Source: an uncultured Prevotella sp.
Lineage (GTDB): Bacteria; Bacteroidota; Bacteroidia; Bacteroidales; Bacteroidaceae
Direction of reading: 5' to 3'
Assembly (NCBI GenBank): GCA_946998295.1
Contig: CAMPYS010000076.1
Span: forward strand, 1 to 5,242
Length of the DNA stretch: 5,242 bases
In this document: in pieces, positions 1 to 5,153 of the stretch
Layout of the letters: every line of letters begins with the position of its first letter
Numbering within the stretch: position 1 is the first letter of the stretch
Position numbers and translations under genes: made by a program
Notes under the pieces: generated by a model
Told to the model about the DNA's origin: nothing
The model's database searches: none
The model's input: the letters and a program-made list of their open reading frames with translations, nothing else

Positions 1-58
1 TCTCGAGGCTTTGGCCTCTCGCTTAGTTTTTCGGACTCAGCTTTGCTTCGTCTCGAAA
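1..58. repeat. Structured intergenic sequence with imperfect hairpins
   Basis: This stretch is less AT-rich than the rest of the window and has no credible gene. A short stem (GAGGC at 5-9 pairing with GCCTC at 14-18) is followed on the plus strand by a T-run at 28-32. A second, bulged stem pairs TTTTCGGAC-type sequence near 29-37 with GTCTCGAAAA near 49-58. It may be the read-through side of a terminator pair or a dispersed palindromic repeat of the host chromosome. I infer that it lies outside the mobile element because it is beyond the putative att site. Confidence 0.35.
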
Positions 59-83
59 ATGACCGATGCTTATGCATCGGTCA
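55..83 (-). terminator. Hairpin terminator downstream of the guaA-like 3' end
   Basis: A perfect 10-bp stem, TGACCGATGC (60-69) with GCATCGGTCA (74-83), has a 4-base loop. Read on the minus strand it is followed by ATTTTCG, a short U-tract. It lies 17 bases past the minus-strand stop codon at 100-102. That is where the native terminator of a guaA gene would sit if this is the chromosomal side of an insertion. The T-run is only four bases long, so termination strength is uncertain. Confidence 0.55.
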
Positions 84-99
84 CCCTTAGATGTTGGGA

Positions 100-120
100 C
101 TACTCCCATTCAATAATTAC
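100..120 (-). other. Putative attachment site: 3' end of guaA (codes IEWE-stop)
   Basis: On the minus strand, ATTGAATGGGAGTAG encodes I-E-W-E-stop, the invariant C-terminus of GMP synthase (usually ...PPATIEWE). Further upstream the frame does not resemble guaA and reaches a stop after about 15 codons, so only the extreme 3' end is present. The guaA 3' end is a well-known integration target for genomic islands and integrative elements, which leave a short copy of it at the far junction. I infer that this is that junction: element to the right, chromosome to the left. The main uncertainty is the short length of the match. The intact guaA copy should lie at the other end of the element, outside this window. 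Confidence 0.5.
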
Positions 121-216
121 CATATCACATTTGTTTCTATATTTTTATATCAGTATATTTTTTATTTCTATTTTAGGTGATTTTTATATCTGATTTTTGT
201 AGTTTTAGAGTTTTTT

Positions 217-245
217 AGTATCAAAACAGTATCAGGAGTGATACT
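217..245. repeat. Three helically phased AGTATCA motifs, possible recombinase arm sites
   Basis: AGTATCA occurs at 217-223 and 228-234, and its inverse TGATACT at 239-245, so the starts are exactly 11 bases apart. The second and third copies form a 7-bp hairpin with a GGAG loop. They lie about 100 bases inside the putative att site and just past the effector gene. This matches the arrangement of arm-type or excisionase binding sites at element ends. On the minus strand the hairpin is followed by GTTTTG, so it could instead be a weak terminator for the operon. The sequence does not decide between these. Confidence 0.45.
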
Positions 246-261
246 ACATAATCCATTCATT

Positions 262-819
262 TCACAATTTACTATTATTTATTCTCTTCAATTCAATATC
301 TCCTATTGTCTGTCGAGAAGTCCAGTAACTACCTGTCAAACAGTCCTTTGTACTTAATATAAGCCTACATGTACCATGCTGTATCGGATTCTCTTTACTA
401 TATTTACTTTTAGGATTTGTTATGTATGTATAATACAAAATATATTCCTCATTTTCCTCTACAAGATTAGCAACAATAGTATTACTTGTTATTTCATTTG
501 TTGTGATCTGCACCTTAACAGAAAGTAATGTCTGCTTTATTTTTACAAATGTATCTTTTTTTGCTACAACTCCATTGTAACTATATTCTATAACCCCCTC
601 ATACAATCCCATCAATTTAGGTATTTTTTCAAAAGGATTATACCTCCATAAAAATCCACTATATAGCCCCATAATGATTATTGTAATAGAAATTACCTCT
701 CCCGCAGCTCCTATAAAGTCATATAAAGAATTAAAATTCCATATTAAATAGCGAATCGCAAATAAAGCCAATGCGATCCACAAACTTTTTGACAATAATT
801 TTGTTATTCTACTATCCAA
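262..819 (-). CDS. cap15: CBASS effector, Cap15-type 2TM beta-barrel membrane protein
   Basis: A 185-residue membrane protein with two N-terminal transmembrane helices (about residues 12-29 and 41-58) and a beta-rich cytosolic domain (about 65-182). The domain runs from a GLYEG strand to a C-terminal LTGSYWTSRQTIGDIEL segment. This layout matches the SMODS-associated 2TM-beta effectors called Cap15, whose beta-barrel binds the cyclic nucleotide made by the partner CD-NTase and whose membrane part then disrupts the inner membrane, stopping phage spread. I chose the TTG start at 817-819 because AGGAG (828-832) lies 8 bases upstream and no ATG fits. The gene starts 5 bases after the CD-NTase stop, so the two are almost certainly co-translated. 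The family call rests on architecture and remembered motifs. A generic two-TM effector of another Cap family is the alternative. Confidence 0.83.
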   Translation of the reverse strand: MDSRITKLLSKSLWIALALFAIRYLIWNFNSLYDFIGAAGEVISITIIIMGLYSGFLWRYNPFEKIPKLMGLYEGVIEYSYNGVVAKKDTFVKIKQTLLSVKVQITTNEITSNTIVANLVEENEEYILYYTYITNPKSKYSKENPIQHGTCRLILSTKDCLTGSYWTSRQTIGDIELKRINNSKL

Positions 820-824
820 TGTTA

Positions 825-1385
825 TTACTCCTGAATATCATACTCATAAAAACCATATAAATCATTGATAAAATTCTGATAAGCATTTTGCGTTACCAAA
901 TCAGGGAAAAGGCTCTTAATGCCATTTATCTCCACGTAATTCTCAAAATTAGAGAAGTCATTCTTAAGAAAAAAAATAATCTCATCAAATGTATACCTTA
1001 ATATGCTTGAATATTTGGTATAAGCAGACACATCCACATTCCAAAGCAATGACTCTAACCCAAAAGATGATATTTTTGGATTAACATTGTATCCATTTTC
1101 TTCCATTCTTTCTCTCATACTCTTAATTATACGAACACATTTTTTAAAATTGTATTTTGTCAACTTATTCTTAGCTATACCTAAACTGATATGTTGTTCT
1201 GGATAATTAATTATTTTTCCTCCGCTGTCTGGTCTAATTTCAATACCACCAACATAATTACTATCATCATATCGATAATCATCAGAATAATCCCTATACC
1301 TATATGCGGGTACAACATCTGCATCTACTCGATATGTATTTCCAACAACTTTTATGCACTTATCATGTCTTTCAACACCTGCCAT
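825..1385 (-). CDS. CD-NTase (CBASS cyclic-oligonucleotide synthase), C-terminal part, out of frame
   Basis: This 186-codon frame holds the second half of the CD-NTase begun at 1795. It opens with VERHDKCIKV, then YRVDADVVPAYRYR, which carries the third metal-binding acid (Asp21 or Asp23 of this frame). It continues through the segment around IRPDSGGKIINYPEQH and the helical C-terminal domain (SFGLESLLWNV), as in CdnB/CdnE-like proteins. Homology starts at about Gly3, straight from the end of homology in the first frame, so this is one gene broken by a one-base shift rather than a separate gene. An ATG lies at 1383-1385, but no ribosome binding site at a normal distance supports independent initiation. 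Joined to the first part it would give about 323 residues, a normal CD-NTase length. Its stop is 5 bases before the Cap15 gene. Confidence 0.85.
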   Translation of the reverse strand: MAGVERHDKCIKVVGNTYRVDADVVPAYRYRDYSDDYRYDDSNYVGGIEIRPDSGGKIINYPEQHISLGIAKNKLTKYNFKKCVRIIKSMRERMEENGYNVNPKISSFGLESLLWNVDVSAYTKYSSILRYTFDEIIFFLKNDFSNFENYVEINGIKSLFPDLVTQNAYQNFINDLYGFYEYDIQE

Positions 1386-1795
1386 CCAAAGTGCTGATTC
1401 AACGCTTCTTGAACCTCATCTTTTAATTCATAAACAGAAAACGTGCCATCGCTAAAACCATAATCGCTACCACTAACTTCATTTCTATAATTAGGTATAA
1501 ATGTTGATTCCAAAATCACCGCTACATCAACATCACTTTCTGTTGGAATATTTGTTTTATTGGCGTATGAACCTTGAACAAGTAATGTTATTTTCTTACT
1601 TGTATACTGTTGACGCAGATCAAGAGCATATGAGTAAGTGTCCGCCATATAAGAACGAATTTCTTTTCCATCGTCTGTATAATTAAGTTTTTTCATTGCA
1701 TCTCTCACCATGCGAATTGCATTTCTACACTTTTCTTCCTCTGACTGACTAATAGGAGATGCCATACTATTTATTTGTTTTTCTGTAAATTTCAA
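1352..1795 (-). CDS. CD-NTase (CBASS cyclic-oligonucleotide synthase), N-terminal part, frameshifted
   Basis: The first 147 codons encode the catalytic core of a DNA polymerase beta-like nucleotidyltransferase. The signature GSYANKT (residues 75-81) is followed by ESDVDVAV, where Asp88 and Asp90 are the first two metal ligands. CD-NTases make cyclic di- or trinucleotides from NTPs on phage infection and thereby switch on the neighbouring effector. Homology ends near residue 139 (HFGWQ) and resumes in the -1 frame at 1379, after which this frame runs 7 codons of unrelated sequence to a stop. The TTG start at 1793-1795 is chosen because GGAGG (1803-1807) lies 7 bases upstream. The next ATG (1763-1765) has no such site. 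The gene begins 16 bases after the endonuclease stop. As written, neither half has the full acidic triad. The lesion may be real, a sequencing error, or bypassed by frameshifting. Confidence 0.88.
   Translation of the reverse strand: MKFTEKQINSMASPISQSEEEKCRNAIRMVRDAMKKLNYTDDGKEIRSYMADTYSYALDLRQQYTSKKITLLVQGSYANKTNIPTESDVDVAVILESTFIPNYRNEVSGSDYGFSDGTFSVYELKDEVQEALNQHFGWQVLKDMISA
1376..1387 (-). other. Frameshift junction inside the CD-NTase
   Basis: The first frame reads GGA TGG CAG GTG here, while the conserved continuation needs GGT GTT GAA, starting on the last G of CAG. Restoring one missing base, or slipping back one base, would join the two halves cleanly. I see no classic X-XXY-YYZ slippery heptamer at the junction. 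A single-base deletion in a short GG run is therefore the simplest reading. Confidence 0.75.
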
Positions 1796-1800
1796 TTCAA

Positions 1801-1807
1801 ATCCTCC
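1801..1807 (-). promoter_or_regulatory. Ribosome binding site deciding the TTG start of the CD-NTase
   Basis: GGAGG (1803-1807), extended to GGAGGAT, lies 7 bases before TTG at 1793-1795, in the 16-base gap after the endonuclease gene. It makes the TTG codon the likely start and supports translation of the CBASS genes from the shared transcript. Confidence 0.75.
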
Positions 1808-1811
1808 GAAA

Positions 1812-2624
1812 CTATTTTAAAAACCCTTTATAACTACCAAAGCCAAGCGTATATGCTACCATTGCAATTGCCATATCTTCAGTCTCGATATTCTGTTTGA
1901 CTGCCATTTCTTTCAATTCATCAATAACTGTATCATGAGGAACAATTGTCCCTTCAAAATCCTTTACCGCTTTTTCTATTACTGTCGGCAGCACCATACA
2001 CATTTGATAAAATGCATCTTCTTGTCCTGTTACAAGTGCATAGAATTGATCAAGACTTACTCTACGAATCAATTTATGTCCTACTTTTTTCTTATCAACT
2101 GTAGTCTCCCATTTAATATTCTGAGAGCGTTGTGCAATTGCTTCAACCAAAAAACAAGCACAATCATCGTCATTCAAAAGTTGATTTTGCATTTTGATAA
2201 ACGTCTTACCCGCTGAAGCTGAGTTCATCGTATTATGTTTGTTTTTCATTTCAACATACACTGTATGAACACTCCCTACATTAGGGATTTCAATTCCATT
2301 ATCATTTTCATATATCACATCCCAACCACCTTCTTCACCATTAGGTGGAACATGACAATTTGCTACATACTGAAAAATCCTTTGATGAAAATATCCGATG
2401 TCATTATTATTTGATTTATCTCTTTGACGAAATATTTCGTTGCTTACAATTTCTTTCCATGATGATTGATACACCGTCTTATCAAAAATAAGTTTTATCG
2501 GGTCAATAATATTTTTGTTGAAACGCTTTAGGTCGAAAGATTCCAGCTTTTCCCCATATTTTTCTATAGTTGATTTCACATGATTTGTAAAATCTTCTTC
2601 TGTTATAAAAGTTAAGTTCCACAT
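1812..2624 (-). CDS. Type II restriction endonuclease, Eco47II-like, PD-(D/E)XK fold
   Basis: A 270-residue protein matching what I recall of the Eco47II restriction endonuclease family, which cuts GGNCC. Family-like segments are FNKNIIDPIKLIFD (35-48), EIFRQRDKSNNNDIGYFHQ (63-81), HVPPNGEEGGWDVI (91-104) and VEMKNKHNTMNS (124-135). Asp102 and the Glu125-x-Lys127 pair are the probable metal-binding catalytic residues of a PD-(D/E)XK nuclease. It would cut unmethylated foreign DNA at sites protected by the adjacent methyltransferase. The ATG overlaps the methyltransferase stop by one base (TAATG) with GGAGGA just upstream, so the two are translationally coupled, methyltransferase first. The reading frame appears intact and full length. 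The nuclease role is firm from motif and context; the exact specificity is inferred. Confidence 0.87.
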   Translation of the reverse strand: MWNLTFITEEDFTNHVKSTIEKYGEKLESFDLKRFNKNIIDPIKLIFDKTVYQSSWKEIVSNEIFRQRDKSNNNDIGYFHQRIFQYVANCHVPPNGEEGGWDVIYENDNGIEIPNVGSVHTVYVEMKNKHNTMNSASAGKTFIKMQNQLLNDDDCACFLVEAIAQRSQNIKWETTVDKKKVGHKLIRRVSLDQFYALVTGQEDAFYQMCMVLPTVIEKAVKDFEGTIVPHDTVIDELKEMAVKQNIETEDMAIAMVAYTLGFGSYKGFLK

Positions 2625-3847
2625 TATAATTCCTCCAATGCTTCTTTTATTTTGAGTGCAATATCATATGCTAAATTGACGGGAACAGCATTCCCAACTT
2701 GCTTATACTGTTGTCCGATACTTCCACAAAATTGCCAGTCATCCGGAAAACTTTGACATCTTGCATTTTCCCTTATAGTAAATGGGCGTGGTTCTAAAGG
2801 ATGACAACGATCCGTCTGTTTTTGACTTGGCGAAGTCAATACCGTAAGAGATGGCTCATCTAAGCTCAATCTCCTTAAGATACCGGTTCTCCCCCCTTCC
2901 ATATACCAGCAACTTTTCATGTACTCCTTGGCTATATCCTCTGGAATATCTCTCCAGTAACCTCCTGGAGGAACCAATTCAAAAATTTTTCGCTTAGTTT
3001 CAGAATAATGTGTTCCTTCACTCTCAGGGCAATCCATTAGGATATCACGTAACACAGGTTTATATTTGTGTGGAATTGGAAAGTCAAAATGCATTTTATC
3101 AATCAAATCATTTCGTATTCCAATGGTAATAAGACGTTCTCTTTTTTGTGCCACCCCATAATCCCAGGCATTTAGTATACTTTTCTGAATTGTATATCCT
3201 GAATTTTCAAAGATATCTGTAATAGTTTTATATGTTCGACCTCTATCATGAGTAAGCAATCCTTTAACATTTTCAAACAAAAACATTTTGGGTTGGAGTT
3301 TATCCAAGAACTTTGCATAATGATAAAATAAAGTCCCTCTTGCATCCTCTAATCCCAATCTTTTGCCAGCGTAAGAAAAAGATTGACAAGGAGCTCCTCC
3401 TGATAACAAATCAAGCTCCCCCTTTTTTATGTCAAAATATTTCTCTAAATCCAAACACGATATATTAGCAATGTCATCATTTATAACTCTCCAATGAGGT
3501 CGATTACATTTCAATGTATCTGAAGCTGATTTGTCAAATTCTATCAATCCAATCGTATCAAATCCTGCTTTTTCGATGCCTAAAGCTAATCCTCCTGCAC
3601 CTGCAAATAATTCTATTGTTTTGAAAGTTTTAACTTCAGCTTCTGTATTTTGAGCAACTGATATAATATCTCCTACATCACAATTCAATGCAGCACATAT
3701 TTTTTCTATACTTTCAAAAGAAATAGTCTCATTCTTCCCCATGCGAGCCATCACATTAAAGCTTATTCCCGCAGCCTCTTTTAATTCAGTTTTGTTCATA
3801 TTTTTATCTATAAGCAATTTCCAAAGATTATTATAGCAAACTGCCAC
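2624..3847 (-). CDS. C5-cytosine DNA methyltransferase with N-terminal Cro/C1-type HTH
   Basis: A 407-residue enzyme that transfers a methyl group from S-adenosylmethionine to carbon 5 of cytosine, protecting host DNA from the partner nuclease. All key motifs are present: I (ELFAGAGGLAL, 79-89), IV with the catalytic cysteine (APCQSFS, Cys154), VI (FENV, 191-194), VIII (QKRER, 234-238), IX (from RRLSLDEPSLT, 325) and X (QVGNAVP, 383-389). The target-recognition region is about 245-325. Residues 1-65 form a separate helix-turn-helix domain (NKTELKEAAGISFNVMARM, with ISFESIEKICAALNCDVGDI), typical of methyltransferases that repress their own operon, as in the SsoII group. The GTG start at 3845-3847 has AGGAGG 7 bases upstream, and the HTH begins immediately after it. 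The reading frame appears intact. It is the first gene of the operon. Confidence 0.96.
   Translation of the reverse strand: MAVCYNNLWKLLIDKNMNKTELKEAAGISFNVMARMGKNETISFESIEKICAALNCDVGDIISVAQNTEAEVKTFKTIELFAGAGGLALGIEKAGFDTIGLIEFDKSASDTLKCNRPHWRVINDDIANISCLDLEKYFDIKKGELDLLSGGAPCQSFSYAGKRLGLEDARGTLFYHYAKFLDKLQPKMFLFENVKGLLTHDRGRTYKTITDIFENSGYTIQKSILNAWDYGVAQKRERLITIGIRNDLIDKMHFDFPIPHKYKPVLRDILMDCPESEGTHYSETKRKIFELVPPGGYWRDIPEDIAKEYMKSCWYMEGGRTGILRRLSLDEPSLTVLTSPSQKQTDRCHPLEPRPFTIRENARCQSFPDDWQFCGSIGQQYKQVGNAVPVNLAYDIALKIKEALEEL
2631..2636 (-). promoter_or_regulatory. Ribosome binding site of the endonuclease inside the methyltransferase end
   Basis: GGAGGA lies in the last codons of the methyltransferase, 6 bases before the ATG at 2622-2624. 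Together with the TAATG overlap it indicates coupled translation of the two restriction-modification genes. Confidence 0.75.
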
Positions 3848-3854
3848 TTTAACA

Positions 3855-3860
3855 CCTCCT
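3855..3860 (-). promoter_or_regulatory. Ribosome binding site for the GTG start of the methyltransferase
   Basis: A full AGGAGG lies 7 bases upstream of the GTG at 3845-3847. It fixes the unusual start codon and keeps the HTH domain as part of the protein. Confidence 0.8.
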
Positions 3861-3891
3861 AATGTCGGATTTACACATGTATGGTTTATTA

Positions 3892-3906
3892 AATTATAGC
3901 ATAATT
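3892..3906. promoter_or_regulatory. Inverted repeat over the -10 box, candidate operator
   Basis: AATTAT (3892-3897) and ATAATT (3901-3906) form a perfect 6+6 inverted repeat with a 3-base centre. It covers the -10 box. A dimeric HTH protein bound here would block RNA polymerase. The methyltransferase's N-terminal HTH is the obvious candidate, but binding is inferred. Confidence 0.5.
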
Positions 3907-3921
3907 AGGCGATTTATTCAA
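3893..3921 (-). promoter_or_regulatory. Promoter of the defence operon
   Basis: On the minus strand, TTGAAT (3916-3921) and TATAAT (3893-3898) are separated by exactly 17 bases, and TG one base before the -10 makes it an extended -10. It lies about 45 bases upstream of the methyltransferase start and just past the terminator that closes the relaxase remnant. It is the only strong promoter I see for the four downstream genes, whose gaps (1-base overlap, 16 bases, 5 bases) leave little room for others. Confidence 0.82.
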
Positions 3922-3927
3922 TAAATC
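3911..3927. promoter_or_regulatory. 17-bp palindrome over the -35 box, candidate operator
   Basis: GATTTATT (3911-3918) and AATAAATC (3920-3927) are perfect inverted copies around a single central C, covering the -35 hexamer. Its centre is 20 bases, about two helical turns, from the centre of the palindrome over the -10. The position and symmetry fit an operator for autoregulation by the HTH-methyltransferase. Confidence 0.6.
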
Positions 3928-3965
3928 TCATGTTATCGTTAGATATTCTCTCTATTTTATCTCCT

Positions 3966-3999
3966 AAAAAGAGCCAGTGTAGTCAAAGACCACACTGAC
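3966..3999 (-). terminator. Rho-independent terminator after the relaxase remnant
   Basis: A 12-bp stem pairs 3973-3984 with 3988-3999 (two G-U wobbles on the minus-strand RNA) around a 3-base loop. It is followed on the minus strand by TCTTTTT. It lies 7 bases past the relaxase stop at 4007-4009 and insulates the mobility region from the defence operon promoter downstream. Confidence 0.85.
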
Positions 4000-4006
4000 C
4001 GTGAAT

Positions 4007-4995
4007 TTATCTCTCATTTTTCTTCGATATTTTATTCTTTTCTTTAGATATTTCTCTTTCTTTACTCAGATGTTTTTTAATTGTGCCAACAACTGATTCC
4101 TTTTTCTTTATTTTATCCCTGCCCAGATACTCATTCATATTGTTTTTCAGATGCTCTAATTCATCAAACTGTGCTGCTAATGAATTGTGCTTCTTGATTA
4201 GCTCTCCTTGTTTAACCTGTAATTCTTTAGAATTCTCGTTTAATTTCCTAAAAAGATTTTTACCTGATTTTCATATTTGGTTTTATCAACAAATTCTCCT
4301 ATTTCTTTATCTTTATTTCGGATTCTTTCTTTAATTTTTTCTTCTGTGTAATTAGCCCCTATGGTTTTCTCTCTGGTAATCTCTGCTGATTTTTCTGTTT
4401 GAAAGCAATATGTTTTCCAAACTTAATTTCATATCCATATTGTTCCATTATTTTAAGAAAATATTACCAGTTTATCGCTTTCTGAATTACTCTATCCATA
4501 TCAAATTGAAGTCTTGATTTATAACTGCTCCCTTTTTTGTCTTCATTCCAGTCATACCAATTCACAAATTTTCTTAGCTTAATCTCGTTGATTTCTCTTT
4601 GTGTTTCTTGGTCGATAACAGATAAATATGTTCCTTACAAAGTCTATCACTTTGATTCCTTATATCCATATATGAACCATAATATGAATGATATACCTTG
4701 CCCTCGTCAACATCTATTGAATTAAAAATGATGTGATTATGGATATAGGTCTTTATCGATATACGTTGCTAAAACATACTCATACTCATATTTTCCACCT
4801 AAAATCTTCTCACAAAGTTTAATTCCTACTTGATGAGTTTCTTCAAAACTTACTTCTTCCAGCACAAAGAATTGAAGATGATTAGCTAAATCTTTCTCCT
4901 TGAGTTAAACTATTTCTTTGTAAGTTCAAATTCCTTATGAGTATTTCTCTACTACATAGATAAGTCGTTATATAAATTTTATAAGAAATTACACT
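4007..4995 (-). pseudogene. Degraded MOB-family relaxase (mobilisation nuclease)
   Basis: Fragments of one relaxase occur in order across all three minus frames. They include TTYLCSRE and EFELTKK (about 4990-4913), KEKDLANHLQFFVLEEVSF (about 4901-4845), GIKLCEKILGGKYEYEYVLA (about 4827-4768), HNHIIFNSIDVDEG (from about 4741), SDRLCKEH, VNWYDWNEDKKGSSYKSRL, YGYEIKFGKHIAFK, EKTIGANYTEEKIKERI, and a charged coiled-coil tail ending at the TAA at 4007-4009. Such enzymes nick oriT and lead plasmid or IME strand transfer. I see frameshifts near 4948, 4902, 4745, 4625, 4380 and 4259, a TAG at 4910-4912 and a TAA at 4464-4466. The HUH region reads TYIDKD then a shift before HNH, so the first histidine is a tyrosine and the motif is split. 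The N-terminus is not clear beyond about 4995. It is certainly nonfunctional; the family call is by motif memory. Confidence 0.87.
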
Positions 4996-5088
4996 CAATT
5001 CTAATCCTTAATACATTAATTCCATATTATTATAATTTATAGGATAAAAATTAGGTATTACTTGATATATAAATATACTTCATCAAAA

Positions 5089-5121
5089 ATTTATATCAAA
5101 TGCTACAAATTTGATATAAAT
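5089..5121. repeat. Perfect 13-bp inverted repeat, possible oriT or regulatory remnant
   Basis: ATTTATATCAAAT (5089-5101) and ATTTGATATAAAT (5109-5121) are exact inverted copies separated by GCTACAA. A related TTGATATATAAAT lies at 5062-5074. The repeat is upstream of the relaxase remnant, the usual place for an oriT with an inverted repeat beside the nick site. A binding site for a regulator is the alternative. Confidence 0.5.
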
Positions 5122-5124
5122 AAC

Positions 5125-5153
5125 AAAAAAGTAAACAGAATTTATACTCTGTT
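5125..5153 (-). terminator. Weak hairpin with U-tract
   Basis: AACAGA (5134-5139) and TCTGTT (5148-5153) can form a 6-bp stem with an 8-base loop. On the minus strand it is followed by TACTTTTTT. It could end a transcript entering from beyond the right edge. The short AT-rich stem and long loop make it weak. Confidence 0.3.

Noticed and set aside
11..193. Plus-strand open frame across the left-end hairpins
   Set aside because: It runs through strong palindromes and AT-rich DNA, has no ribosome binding site and resembles no protein. It is a chance frame.
1352..1385. Programmed -1 frameshift site in the CD-NTase
   Set aside because: There is no X-XXY-YYZ slippery heptamer at the junction and no clear downstream stem-loop or pseudoknot was found, so a plain indel is simpler.
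1191..2216. Several plus-strand open frames opposite the CD-NTase and endonuclease
   Set aside because: They are antisense shadows of clearly coding minus-strand genes and have low-complexity translations.
4083..4725. Plus-strand open frames in the relaxase region
   Set aside because: The minus strand carries ordered relaxase motifs here. The plus frames are rich in Phe, Leu and Ser, as expected opposite a charged coiled coil.
5062..5121. CRISPR array or plasmid iterons
   Set aside because: The repeats are too few and too short, unevenly spaced and partly inverted. There are no regular spacers, cas genes or replication initiator gene in view.
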